Assembly: GCA_028023455.1 (NCBI GenBank)
Contig: JAQFVV010012441.1
Coordinates: forward strand, 7,367,125-7,431,124
Direction: 5' to 3'
From: Epiperipatus broadwayi
Lineage: Eukaryota > Onychophora > Udeonychophora > Euonychophora > Peripatidae
DNA length: 64,000 bases
Shown in pieces: positions 24,084 to 34,445 of this stretch. The notes beneath the pieces were generated by a model that did no database searches, was not told where the DNA came from, and worked only from the letters and a program-made list of their open reading frames with translations. Both the position numbers and the translations under genes were made by a program. Position 1 is the first letter of the stretch, and each line of letters begins with the position of its first letter.

Positions 24084-24451
24084 TGGAATTATAGTTAGAG
24101 ATAGTGAATACTAACTACTCTGACGTTTATGTAAACGAAAATACGCTTGATAGGTGTTTTTGGTAGGACGCCATCTGTGGACATAAATACAAGCGTTAGC
24201 AAGTTAAAAAACTTGCTAACGAGCGTTTATCATAAATGTACCTTTGAGGTCTTTCTTGCAATGATATAGATTGCAGAGGCTTCTACTATGTGGTGATGCT
24301 GAACTGAGATCAGACCCATATAGCTATCTGGTTTGCTATGCTGAGTTTGAAGACATTACGTGTCTAAAAAAAATTCACGCTTGCAAGCTGAATAGAAATT
24401 GTTTCATAAACGCTCAGAGTTAGTGTTTAGATCTAGTTTCTTTATTCCTGT

Positions 24452-24495
24452 CTTTCACTGACGATAGCAAATAGCTTGAAATCATGATCTGAAAG
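24452..24495 (+). ncRNA. Hammerhead ribozyme, right arm unit 3
   Basis: Identical layout, 412 bp after the previous motif because of 4 extra bases near the altered palindrome and 2 extra A residues near 24370, partly offset by the shorter palindrome junction. Confidence 0.78.
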
Positions 24496-24608
24496 TGGAA
24501 TTATAGTTAGAGATAGTGAATACTAACTACTCTGACGTTTATGTAAACGAAAATACGCTTGATAGGTGTTTTTGGTAGGACGCCATCTGTGGACATATAT
24601 ATATATAT

Positions 24609-24643
24609 ATTTTACATTAATAATTACAATGACAGTATATCAA
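24609..24643 (+). repeat. 35-bp direct repeat, right flank of satellite block
   Basis: Exact copy of 22133-22167. It is followed by a TA tract and then directly by a minus-strand copy of repeat family F. Confidence 0.9.
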
Positions 24644-24660
24644 TATATATATATATATAT

Positions 24661-24757
24661 AATTAAAAACCCATCAACACTTAGACAATACCAATATCAA
24701 TAATAATCAACAATTTCAAACTGTTGTCAAGGCAACTTCCTTTTAACAATAAAATAG
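24661..24757 (-). repeat. Dispersed repeat family F, copy 3
   Basis: The minus strand matches copy 1 (5948-6066): TTGCCTTGACAACAGTTTG, then ATTGTCTAAGT. Its TA-rich end faces the satellite block, as it faces a TA tract in copy 2. Confidence 0.75.
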
Positions 24758-24759
24758 AG

Positions 24760-25421
24760 AGAGAAAAAGATAAGTAAGAGTCCTATCATATATTATCTAG
24801 GATATCTATCTTCCATTTTGTTATTTTACAGTTTACATCAAAATCACTAAATGTTACAAAGGGAATATTAAGATCTTTTATTCATATAGCTAACCAATAA
24901 ACAATTCAAATTTTCAAAACAAAAATTCAATGAAATATGTTTATAGTGTTAATATGCAATATAAGATTGCATCAACCATTTTATGCAACATAATGTGGGT
25001 AAACATCACTGTTCCTTTAACATATTTTTATAATGAGTTTATTTTATGCTTAAGTGTATGAATATACATTTATTCACAATTCAGATAGCTAAATTCAAAA
25101 CATTGGAAAATCTATATTAAAACTTTAGTTTTAAAAAATAAATTGTGACAGTTTTAATATTTTCATAAAATTATATAACTCTAATTTGGTATAAAAATAT
25201 GTTCATGGAATACATGTTCTCTTTGTGAAAAAGATGAATTGCTAAAATTCATATCAGTTTTTCATTAATTATTCTCAACTTTCTATGAAATATAAACCAA
25301 AAAATTTGAAATTCTGTGCCAAACACTTATCTTTAACATCCAAACAGAAAAATTGTTTAAATGAAGTGATCATTTTTATACGACATCAATTTTTTAAAAA
25401 GCATCCATAGAAATTTTAATG

Positions 25422-25458
<37 letters not shown>

Positions 25459-27870
25459 ATTAACCATAGAAGATTTCAAGTAAATGTCAATAGGTAATGG
25501 ATTTAAATGTACTTTTAAAGACTATTGTTTTTTTAAACCAATACAAATCTCTTACTAATAAATTGAATCGTTTAAGAATTTATTTTTTTATTATCACTTT
25601 TACAATATGCAAAATGTTCTGGTTTTTATTACAGTACACTATTCAATTTTCTGTTCTTTGTCAATTCAAAATTCCATTGTAATCAACTACATATTAGTAA
25701 TGAATTTAAATTTATTTTATTTTATTTTTTATTTAATGAATTTTAAATGAACATTCCTTACTTGGTTAAATTTAAATGATACTGATATAATATGTTTAAA
25801 TTCTAAACCAATATAATTGCACATTTAGCTGCACCTTTCTGAAAATTTTTGAATTTCCAACAGAACTTTGAATCCAGGTTTTCAGATTAATGATAGTGTA
25901 CATGGACTATTTTTTAATCTTGAAAATTATCTTTAAAAATTAACATTACACAAATCTATTATGGTTTTCAATAGGGTCTTTTAAAAGAGTCTAATATTTG
26001 TTTATGTAAAAGTTAATCTCAATTATACAGACTTTTTGGAAAAGCAAATATATTTTAAATTTCAAATTCTGAATAATCTAAGATTAAGCCAATAAACATC
26101 ACTCGATCACATGATCTAAGATTCATATCACTTGACAGATTGTTGCAGAATGGATATCAATTGTGAATATGCAGATGAATTTTTTAGAGCTGTTAATATT
26201 TTCATCTTTAGAATAAACTGCTATATAAAAATTTTACAAGCTAATCTAATAGATGTAGAATTTTTCCCAAAAACATAGAAGATGGTTCATGTTAGATGTC
26301 GTATCCATTTAGGATCACCATTATTATTCTAATATAAGACTTACACATATAATGAGATAATTCCCTATTTTTATACACAAAACTTTTTACTAAGAGTTAT
26401 TTAATAGTATACATATGTATATATGTTTTTCATATAGCGTTTTATAATAATCATATAAGATTTTGATATATTAGTAATTTGGATTTTTTGAACAGTAGAT
26501 TAACATTAAAAAATATTATTACTTCCACAATAATGTATTCTATTTACACTTCACCAGAGACAACTTTTGGAAATTTAAATAATCAATACATATTAAATGG
26601 TAGTAATGCATCCACTCCAAAATTATTCCCACTGAAAGTCTGCTTTAGTGTAGAGTACAGCTTTCAGTCCCATATTTTGGACAGCATAACTTAAATGAAG
26701 GTAGTATGTATAGGTATAATTCCTCATCTTTACTGAAAATGGCTAATATTCAGAATTAATGTGGAAAGATGAACATAATATTATCAACTAATATAAATTG
26801 ATTATTCAGCATACATTATATGGCTCTAAAATAGAGGAAATATAAGAAATTAGTGATTTTACCAAAAGTGTAAAAAGTAAACAGAAAATGTTATGTGCTT
26901 CTTTGGTGGCTACTATATTCAGACAGCTGATTTCTCTGATATTATTAATTGAAATGTACTCTTTGTTGAATAAATATAACACCAACATCTTTGCATTAAA
27001 TGCTCATGTTATATCTTAATTTTCATTGAAAAGTTTTTGTTATATCTATTAATCATATTCATCACATATTCATCAAATTATTGACAGCCTATTTCTGTTA
27101 GAGAGGACTTATATGCCAGTGGAAAGACTTTAATAGAATTCTTTAGCTGTTTAGAAGAACTTATCAACAAGAAGATCTTATGCATTGTATGCCCATCATC
27201 TATCTTTATTTCATCTTTTATCAATGAAAATCTTCACTGAAATATATATATAATAACCTAATTTTTAATGGTTATTATGGTTCAAAATATTTAATAAGTA
27301 GAGAGTCTAAGAAGAAACTTCCAGTGCAAAGATGCAATCAAAAAGGAATTCTCTTTTGATTGCCAATCCACATTTTACTTAGAGACAACGTGCTGCAATG
27401 AATTTATATAAGTATGAGAAATCAAAGTATAAAAAATTTTTAAACTTCATGCTTGGAAGTTCACTAAAAGTCAAGTGTTATAATTTAATTTTTAATGGAT
27501 ATTATGGATAAAAATATTTAATAAATAAAGTTTTCTATTTCATATTTCTTTTAGTTAAAAACCTCATTTATAAAATATTTTCATCCATTAATAATTAAAT
27601 TATAACATTTGATTTACTGTTGGAGGAATCTATTTCAAAGAGTGAAATTTGAAAAACTTGATACTTTGCTTTCACTCCTCTACATAAATTATCTGCAATG
27701 CTTTGTTTTTGTATAAAATATGGGATGGCCATTGAAAGATAATTTTTTTTGACTGCAGCATAGTGCTGGCATGGTGCTATCAGCCTTAGATATCTAAGCC
27801 CAATTGTCTGTTGCTCTAAGTAAAAATTTGGTTGTAGTTTTTAACTAAAAAATATAAATTGGAAAATTTC

Positions 27871-27901
<31 letters not shown>

Positions 27902-28877
27902 TCAAAAGATTTTAAAATATTTTTTTTTTAATTTTTGAATACTGTTATATATTCTTAATTTAACCAGTTAACAATTTCACTTTTTTTTTCTCTACTTGGT
28001 GCAACTTTTTACAAATACTAATAAATTGGACTTGATTTCTTTTTAATTTAATTTTATAAACAAATAATATTCTTAAAAAATGGCATTTGATATTTTTAAA
28101 TATTAAAAAATTGACTTGCAAATCAAACAATGTACCATACACTTCATCTATAATTAGTGGAAACACTCTTTCAGAAAACAAACAAAGTGTTTTTGTTTTT
28201 TGTAATGTTTTTTTCATGTGAATAAACAAAAGCAAATTTATGATAGATCTATAATGCTCTGCTTTAAAATCTAATATTTTTTTACAATAATTACAACATT
28301 GGAAAAATATTAACACCATGTTAATTCCGACAGGTAATGGTGTAATAGATACTGTTGTTTCTTCTCATATTATGGTTAGATTTATTAACTTTTACTTTTA
28401 AAAATAAAGAATACATCAATAAATTGAAATTTTACAAGTATATCTTTTTTGTTTTAAATAATAATCTATCAAATAGTATATAAAAAAATATTTGTAAACA
28501 AGACAAAAATCATATTTTGTTTATACCAAAATTTTTGCTTCAAAACTTGGTCAGAAAAAAGTAAACACCCATAAGGCATTTTTTTCTGTTGCAAACAATA
28601 AATATAAACTAGATGAACCTTAGATCTAAGTCAATTTCCATAATATACCGACCTCTTTAGATTTTTATTCAAATATAACATTGATAATAGCATTGTAGAA
28701 AAATTATATTATTAATAGACTGCAGGTATTATCACATATGATAATGTTAATACAGCTTTTTAAAGCTGTTGAAACAGGGAACTTTTCATAACAGCCAAGA
28801 AAGCATGTAGATTAAATATATCAATTAATTATGACACAATTATTATTGATGTTATTTTTGGATGTATCTTGAAGAGT
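24760..28877. other. AT-rich noncoding DNA with minor repeats
   Basis: A TA/CA tract lies at about 25423-25460. A segment reading TTTTTAATGG(T/A)(T/A)ATTATGG then AAAATATTTAATAA recurs at about 27260-27298 and 27490-27530 and inverted near 27575-27610. Nothing else is recognised on either strand. Confidence 0.5.
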
Positions 28878-28904
<27 letters not shown>

Positions 28905-28908
<4 letters not shown>

Positions 28909-29200
28909 ATCAGTGTGCCAATAGCTCTTAACAAGTTTTTTAGAATATCCCTATCCTCCGACCAATTTTTAGCTCTGGATTTCTTCAGTGAAGCACTAAG
29001 ATATTCAAGCATTAGATTTAAAATACTAGATCAAGCTCAGCCTCACTGACAAAATCCAGAGATAGAAACCTGTCTGAAAATAGGGATATTGTGAAAAGCT
29101 TGTTAAGAGCTATTGGCATGTTCATTATATAAGATTTGTAACACAAGCTTATTAAATTAAGTCACGTGATATATGACTTGATTTTCTTGCAATTATATAT
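28905..29200 (+). mobile_element. Foldback element family E, copy 1 (hammerhead relic)
   Basis: Arms of about 40-50 bp (28915-28962 and 29083-29121; outer motif GCCAATAGCTCTTAACAAG) are inverted copies. On the plus strand (29043-29077) a hammerhead relic shows CTGACAA (invariant G8 changed to A), stem II ATC/GAT with an A-A mismatch, GAAAC, CT, GTC. On the minus strand near 28990 a second relic shows CTGAAGA followed by a similar stem II region but with GAAA lost. The 3' flank GTCACGTGATATATGACTTG is shared, inverted, with the copy at 30225-30430. TA microsatellites bound the element. Confidence 0.65.
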
Positions 29201-29214
29201 ATATATATATATAG

Positions 29215-29778
29215 TATTAATGTGATTATTGGCATCTTTCTTTGCACTGATATATTTATTTAAGCATGTATCTATACTTTGATTGGCCCAATTTATTACA
29301 CATACACTTTTAAACTAAAAGTAGATCTATTTTTCATTTCATATTATAAATTAGATAAAAGGTGCAAATCAGATATAAGTACTTTATATGTGTGAAAGCT
29401 GAAAATATCACAACTCCCTAGATATTTTTAAAAATAAATAAGCCTCTACCATAACATTAAATATAATCATTGGCAGATTTTTATGCACTTTAAATATGTA
29501 AATAGTGAAAATATATTGGTCCACTTTTGATTTAAAGGTAGTTTAGACTAAAATGTTTTTACTAGATAATGTGATTTTCAATTTACAATGCCATTTATTA
29601 ATTTGTTGTTTATCTAGTTATATCATAGATAAAATATATTTAGATACATACATGGAAATTACCATTATATTTTTAATATTTACATTTATAATTTTCATGA
29701 AATTATATATATAATGTAATTCCAAATAATAAAAATAAATTAATTTCTATATAAACTTTAATCAATAGTAGTATCTTC
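29215..29778. other. AT-rich noncoding DNA
   Basis: Nothing is recognised beyond A/T runs. Confidence 0.5.
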
Positions 29779-30122
29779 AATTATATTCATCATCATTCTC
29801 CACTAAACTGTCTTAATATCAAAATGGAATAAAACAGCATCAACAGGAAACCACATGTCAATATACATATCCCATAATTCACTAATCTTAATATTCACTG
29901 ATTGTCTATCTATTATTGTATTTTTATAATGATTAATAAAAATTGCCTCTTAAATTTTTCTTTTTATTAATCGTTATAAAAATACGATAGTAAACAGATA
30001 ATCCGCGAATATTACGATTAGTGAATTATGAGATATGTAAATTGACATGTGGTTTCGGATGATGCTGTTTTACTCCATTTTGAAATATAGTCAGTTTATT
30101 CGAAAATGATTATGAATATGAT
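29779..30122. mobile_element. Large palindrome (MITE-like) with ~160-bp arms
   Basis: The left arm (29779-29941) and right arm (29962-30122) are inverted copies with a 20-bp spacer, roughly 80% identical by eye. No coding capacity is present. The left arm has no CpG while the right arm has seven. At several of those sites the left arm carries CA or TG, the signature of CpG decay. It lies between the two family E elements. Confidence 0.8.
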
Positions 30123-30224
30123 TAGTTTGATTAAAGCTTATATTGAAATTTATTTTGTTATTTGAAATATAATTACATTTTATTACAGTGTATTTATTAG
30201 CGGACATTTATTGTATTATGGTAT

Positions 30225-30430
30225 TATATATATATAATCAAAAAAGCAAGTCATATATAACGTGACATTACTTTTATAAGCTTGTATTACAATAGCTCCA
30301 ACAAGCTGTCAGCTCGAAACCAGTTGGTCTGGAGATGGGAAGGTTCTGGATAGAGATTTTAAATATTTTCTCATACCGCACTTATCAATTAAAAGCTTGT
30401 TTGAGCTATTGGTAGATTCTCTGTATTGTA
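30225..30430 (-). mobile_element. Foldback element family E, copy 2 (decayed)
   Basis: The minus strand shares ACAAGCTTAT and GTCACG, then TATATATGACTTG with the family E copy at 28905-29200. Outer arms AATAGCTC and GAGCTATTGG are again inverted. A fragment reading CGAAACCAGTTGGTC on the plus strand looks like the 3' half of a hammerhead (GAA, then ACC, AGTT, GGT, then C), but the CTGANGA half is missing. Confidence 0.55.
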
Positions 30431-30454
30431 TATATATATCAATAATATTAGTAA

Positions 30455-30640
30455 TAACTGTTTGTTCTCTAGCCATATATTTTGCTTTACAAACTCTTCT
30501 TGATATTCTCAGTATACATCTATATGTACTTCATTGAATTGTTCAACATTATGTACTGGTTTTCTGTTAAATGTACAAGTCTCAAAACCATATTGTTAGA
30601 CCAGATGATAATAGATGGACAATTGTTTTAAACCAGATCC
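30455..30640 (-). pseudogene. LINE C-terminal fragment
   Basis: The minus strand translates to a short stretch resembling the segment after the RT of non-LTR elements: a YGFETCTFNRK piece matching the usual YGCETWTLNKK, followed by a region matching EAFEMWLYRRMLKISW. It contains a stop and is a small fossil. Confidence 0.6.
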
Positions 30641-31130
30641 CAAGTTTCTGCAAAAGATTTTTTAAAAAAACTATATATGAAATGAATAGATAAAATAAGG
30701 AAGTTTGTTATTATACTGGGGAGGAGAGATGTATTAAACTTGAAGAAACCTCATCTTGCAATCAATTGATAGTGGTGAAAAATAATGATGATATATTTAC
30801 CAATAAAGCAAATAATATATTTTTAGTATAAATAACATGCAACCCTATTCTGTGTGCAATTATAGATGTTTAATATCTTGGCACAGCAAATAAAGTAAGT
30901 TTTTTGAAATTAATTTTGTGTATGTGTTATTTAGGAGAGTAAAAAACAACATATGGGTGAATTTAATGAATAACATATTTTATACATAAAAAATATTAAT
31001 TGTAATTCTTCCTATCAAATGTATATTTGTTTGTGTGCTGATTCATTATTATAATAAAAAAGTGAGAATTCCTTGACAGCAGATGTTTTCATGTGGTTTG
31101 TATATATGATTTATGGATGTAGTTTATAAA

Positions 31131-31175
<45 letters not shown>

Positions 31176-31262
31176 GTTTATAACATACACTATATATATA
31201 TATATATATATAGTTTATAACATTTCACTATACCTATGTATTGAGGTGAGGTAATACTTTCT
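30641..31262. repeat. AT-rich DNA with duplicated (AC)n(AT)n microsatellite
   Basis: An (AC)n tract runs into (AT)n at about 31128-31174, followed by AGTTTATAACAT. A second (TA)n tract followed by the same AGTTTATAACAT lies at about 31190-31222, which indicates a local duplication. Nothing else is recognised. Confidence 0.7.
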
Positions 31263-31500
31263 TCAAGGTCCCATGAAAGAAGTTCCAATTATGGAACACA
31301 ATATGTATAATACCATAGCAAATTTTTTTAAATATTTTTCTTTAAAGGAGATTTGAACCCAGACATTCAAGCTCCCTACAGTCATCCCCTCTATCCAGTA
31401 TAACTGATACACATGACCACATACATGTGAAAACAATAAATGATCTCCAATATATAAATATATTTCATGCTGAAACAGCACTCACCAGTATAAAATATGT
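31263..31500 (-). mobile_element. SINE-like hammerhead family C, copy 1
   Basis: The minus strand shows the family order. A hammerhead-like segment (about 31448-31489) has its core altered to CTGGTGA, an intact stem II (GTGCT with AGCAT) and GAA. The motif ATTGGAGATC follows, then a tRNA-like region with GGATAGAGGGGATGACTG and GGTTCAAATCTCC (a B-box match near 31348-31360). It lies head to head with the next unit. Confidence 0.65.
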
Positions 31501-32100
31501 ATATTGGAGATCTTTTATCCTTTTCACATGTATGTGGATGACCACAGATAAATTGGATAACTGAATGGAACTAGAAAGTCTGGGTTTAAGTCATCTTTAA
31601 TTACATCTAGATTAAGTATATACATTGTACTTGTACAATCTTACATATTCAGCCTGTTTTTTGTCCATCTCTTTTCTGTGGGTTTAAATGAACATATTAA
31701 GATTCTACATATTAGGGGTCAGATTGACTTAAAGTCAACATGGGTATGATTATAATCTTGACATCATCAAGGCCTTTGAGCATTCCATGATCAGATTTTT
31801 ACTGTTATGAATGGCTGAAAAGTTGGAGAGGAGTGGATTGAAGTCTGTCCATTAAAGTGTGTAGATTTGCTATCTTATTATAAACTGAACACTGATTATA
31901 TAAATGTGCAGAAGATGATGATCCGGACCAACTGATGAGTGCTGGTTCTACATAAAATACATATATTGAAGATCATTTACCTTTTTATATGTTGTTGTGC
32001 ATATTGGATAGAGTGAATGACTGTAGGAAGCTTGAAAGTCTGGGTTCAAATCCTCTTTAATTACATCAAGATTAAGTATTTACATTGTACTCGTATTTCA
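31490..32100 (+). mobile_element. SINE-like hammerhead family C, tandem dimer
   Basis: Two tRNA-like segments (around 31545-31610 and 32005-32055, about 445 bp apart) enclose a body that includes TTGAGCATTCCATGATCAG and GGAGTGGATTGAAG. The second segment has an A-box-like TGGATAGAGTG at 32005-32015 and B box GGTTCAAATCC at 32043-32053. Before it, at 31928-31970, lies a hammerhead relic: CCAA stem strand, intact CTGATGA (31932-31938), a weakened stem II, and GAA mutated to AAA. The order matches the tandem copies at 44.2-44.9 kb. Confidence 0.7.
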
Positions 32101-32231
32101 ATATTAAATATTGTTTGAACATGCTTAAATGTGATTTGATTTAAAAAGAATTATAACATATATACTTATGTATGTTTTATATTCTTGGATTTATAATGTA
32201 TATCTGCCTATTTTATAAATTACTAAACATT

Positions 32232-32575
32232 ACATGATCACTATCTCATACTAGCACATAATTGTTATTAAACAATTCATAACAAAGCAAAACTCTCCAT
32301 ATAGTAGTGCCATCTTGTGCTATCAAGAGCAATCAATGTATGCCAGAAGGCTTGTGCATAAAATCCCTATCTAGTGCCTACTCATAGGTGCAGTGCTCTC
32401 AGATCCAAGGCTCCTCACTGATGAAGGCCACAAGCCAGAAACTAGTCTGGGGATATTGGATGAGTAGGCACTAGATAGGGATTTTATGCACAAGCCTTTT
32501 GGCATCCATTGATTGCTCTTGTTAGCACAAGATGGCACTATTAAATGGAGAGTTTTGCTTTGTTTTGAATTGTTT
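32232..32575 (+). mobile_element. Foldback element family D, copy 2 (intact hammerhead core)
   Basis: The arms (32270-32386 and 32457-32575) are long inverted copies, including the outer motif AACAAAGCAAAACTCTCC and the inner motif CCCTATCTAGTGCCTACTCA. Upstream flank ACATGATCACTAT is shared with the copy at 46494. The central 70 bp holds a hammerhead. No coding sequence is present. It is probably a non-autonomous retroelement; the TIR-like arms would let its RNA fold completely. Confidence 0.85.
32412..32453 (+). ncRNA. Type I hammerhead ribozyme, family D copy 2
   Basis: Stem I TCCTCA (32412-32417) pairs with TGGGGA (32448-32453), 6 bp including one G-T. Core CTGATGA 32418-32424. Stem II is GGC/CACAA/GCC flanked by an A-A mismatch next to the core. 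GAA 32438-32440. Stem III ACTAGT is self-complementary (32441 plus preceding A through 32446). Predicted cleavage follows C32447. All invariant residues are present. Confidence 0.72.
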
Positions 32576-32579
32576 ATTT

Positions 32580-34200
32580 TATAAATTACATGTAACAGTC
32601 ATAGAATAAATTATTTTATAATATATGAATTTTTCAAGCATTTTGACTATTTACATTCTTGAGCGATTTGATAAGTGTGTGTTTACATACAAGTTAAATA
32701 ATAAATATATATGGTGTGTTGTATAAATATATGTATAACTTTATTTTCTATTTGTAAAAACAAATACTAGTAACAAACATTTATTTATTTGCAAATCAGA
32801 ATGATTGTTGAAATAATATATTCTTACATGTTTTCCAACGAAAAACAAACTTAATTGAATTTTCTAATATTTTTAAAACTTCATTCAATACATATTAAAT
32901 CCTAAATAATAATAAATAAATTTACTTTTTAAGAATATTATTTTAATTCATTATATATATATGTTAATTAGGATAGTAAAAACATATACTAAATTCTATT
33001 TGATATTTACAATATAAATTGATAATGTAAAATAAAATAAGATTGTGTATAGTATTTAAAAGCATTTTAATAACTAGTAACATCATGTGATTTTTTCAAC
33101 TTACTTATATGCTTCAGAGAGCACTTCTCTTCAGCCTACTCTAGAACCAGTTACCGTAAATCTGAGAAATCACATGGTCTTCAAATAAAGGTAAAGCTAA
33201 AACTGTTCAACAGAAATATTAAGGCACTATATTATCTGGTATTTTTATTTCTCAAGTTCACAATAGATGTCTCTAGAGTTGGGAGAAGAGAACTCATTTT
33301 AATGATTTTTTTTTTTATTTATAAAAGTCATTAAATTATTTTCAGGAAAAAAAACATAGCACTATTTTTTACAACAAAAAAAATTTACTTAAAAATAAAA
33401 TTTTAATTTTAAAACTCAAATTGCAAAAATGCAAAAAACAATGTTGCAAGAGATTGAGAAAGATTGCTTTGTTAGTAAAATAATTTTCCATTATTTTAAA
33501 TAAACATTTTTTATAAAAAAAATCTTCTGAATAATTTGTTGAATCTTTTTAACAAACTTGTGTTTGCCTCCCTCTATTTGCAAGTATAACAATATAATTT
33601 TGTTTAAAGACTAATCGAAAATTCATTTTAACATTTAGATTGCCAATTTTTAATAATTTAAAACATGTACATTTTGTTTCCATTTCTGCTGTGAAAAGTT
33701 GATTTATTAAATAAAAAATAAGTAAATACTTTTTGCAGTCTATATATTTTATACATTTTGTAGAGTTTTCTAAATACAGTATATCTACATTTTATCAAAA
33801 AATGTATATAGAGTAAATAAAGATGCAATTATTATAAATACCAATATGTAATTATATAGTTAGCTTTTTTAAAAAAAATCATGAGATATTCAAGCACCAA
33901 AGGTTACTAATTGGGCTTCAACTCCAAGAATCTTTGATTCTCAGAGATCTTTAATCTATCACTTTGTAAACTGCACATTGCAAATAGCAATTGCTTTTGT
34001 AAAACATAATTAATGTTTGTAAAACCTGCAATATTACACATTGATGGAATAGTGAACTCAATAAGGTGAAGAAACATGAATAAAAATTTATCCTATTACT
34101 TTAACATCCAAAAATAAAAATCATATGATCCCAAAGCAAGTCTCCATTGTTTATTACCTATTGTCATAGTAGATTAATATAACTAAAATGATTTGTATAA
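32580..34200. other. AT-rich noncoding DNA
   Basis: No gene or repeat family is recognised on either strand. Confidence 0.5.
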
Positions 34201-34204
34201 ATGT

Positions 34205-34221
34205 AACATTAGCACAATTCT

Positions 34222-34256
<35 letters not shown>

Positions 34257-34445
34257 ATTGTGCTAATTGTTATATATATATATATATATATATAACAATA
34301 ATAATTAACTATTATATACAGTTTTTCAATTTGAAATACTTTTGGTTAATTCTTTAACCTGTCTTAATGACAGTTGAGGAAAGTAAGAAATTAACCAAAA
34401 GTACTTCAGATTGAAAGACTGCATATAATAGTTAATTACCATTAT
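34205..34445. repeat. Nested palindromes with TA cores
   Basis: Three adjacent inverted repeats are seen. AGCACAATTCTCA and its complement flank a TA tract at 34211-34265. A TA tract lies inside TTGTTATA/TATAACAA at about 34266-34301. A longer hairpin runs from 34305 to 34440 with ATTAACTATTATATACAG and ACTTTTGGTTAATT in its arms around a centre near 34375. No hammerhead core is visible in the centre. Confidence 0.75.

Larger units (their letters stand above)
22201..24594. repeat. Inverted tandem array of a 408-bp hammerhead satellite
   Basis: Left arm: direct units start at 22201, 22609, 23017 and 23423 (periods 408, 408, 406), the last one cut short. At 23616-23628 a 13-nt loop marks an inversion point, and 23629-24594 is the reverse complement of the same array (periods 408 and 412). 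Units appear nearly identical. There is no open frame of note. Each complete unit holds one type I hammerhead, on the minus strand in the left arm and the plus strand in the right. Tandem units of this size with a type I hammerhead resemble animal retrozymes and newt satellite 2. The inverted design resembles Drosophila foldback elements, whose long inverted repeats are built of tandem subunits. Confidence 0.93.

Noticed and set aside
22201-24594. CRISPR-like or rDNA spacer array
   Set aside because: Unit length of 408 bp, inverted halves, absence of spacers and the eukaryotic setting exclude CRISPR; no rRNA sequence is present.
34305-34440. Hammerhead in the centre of the palindrome
   Set aside because: The central sequence has neither CTGANGA nor GAAA in a usable order on either strand.
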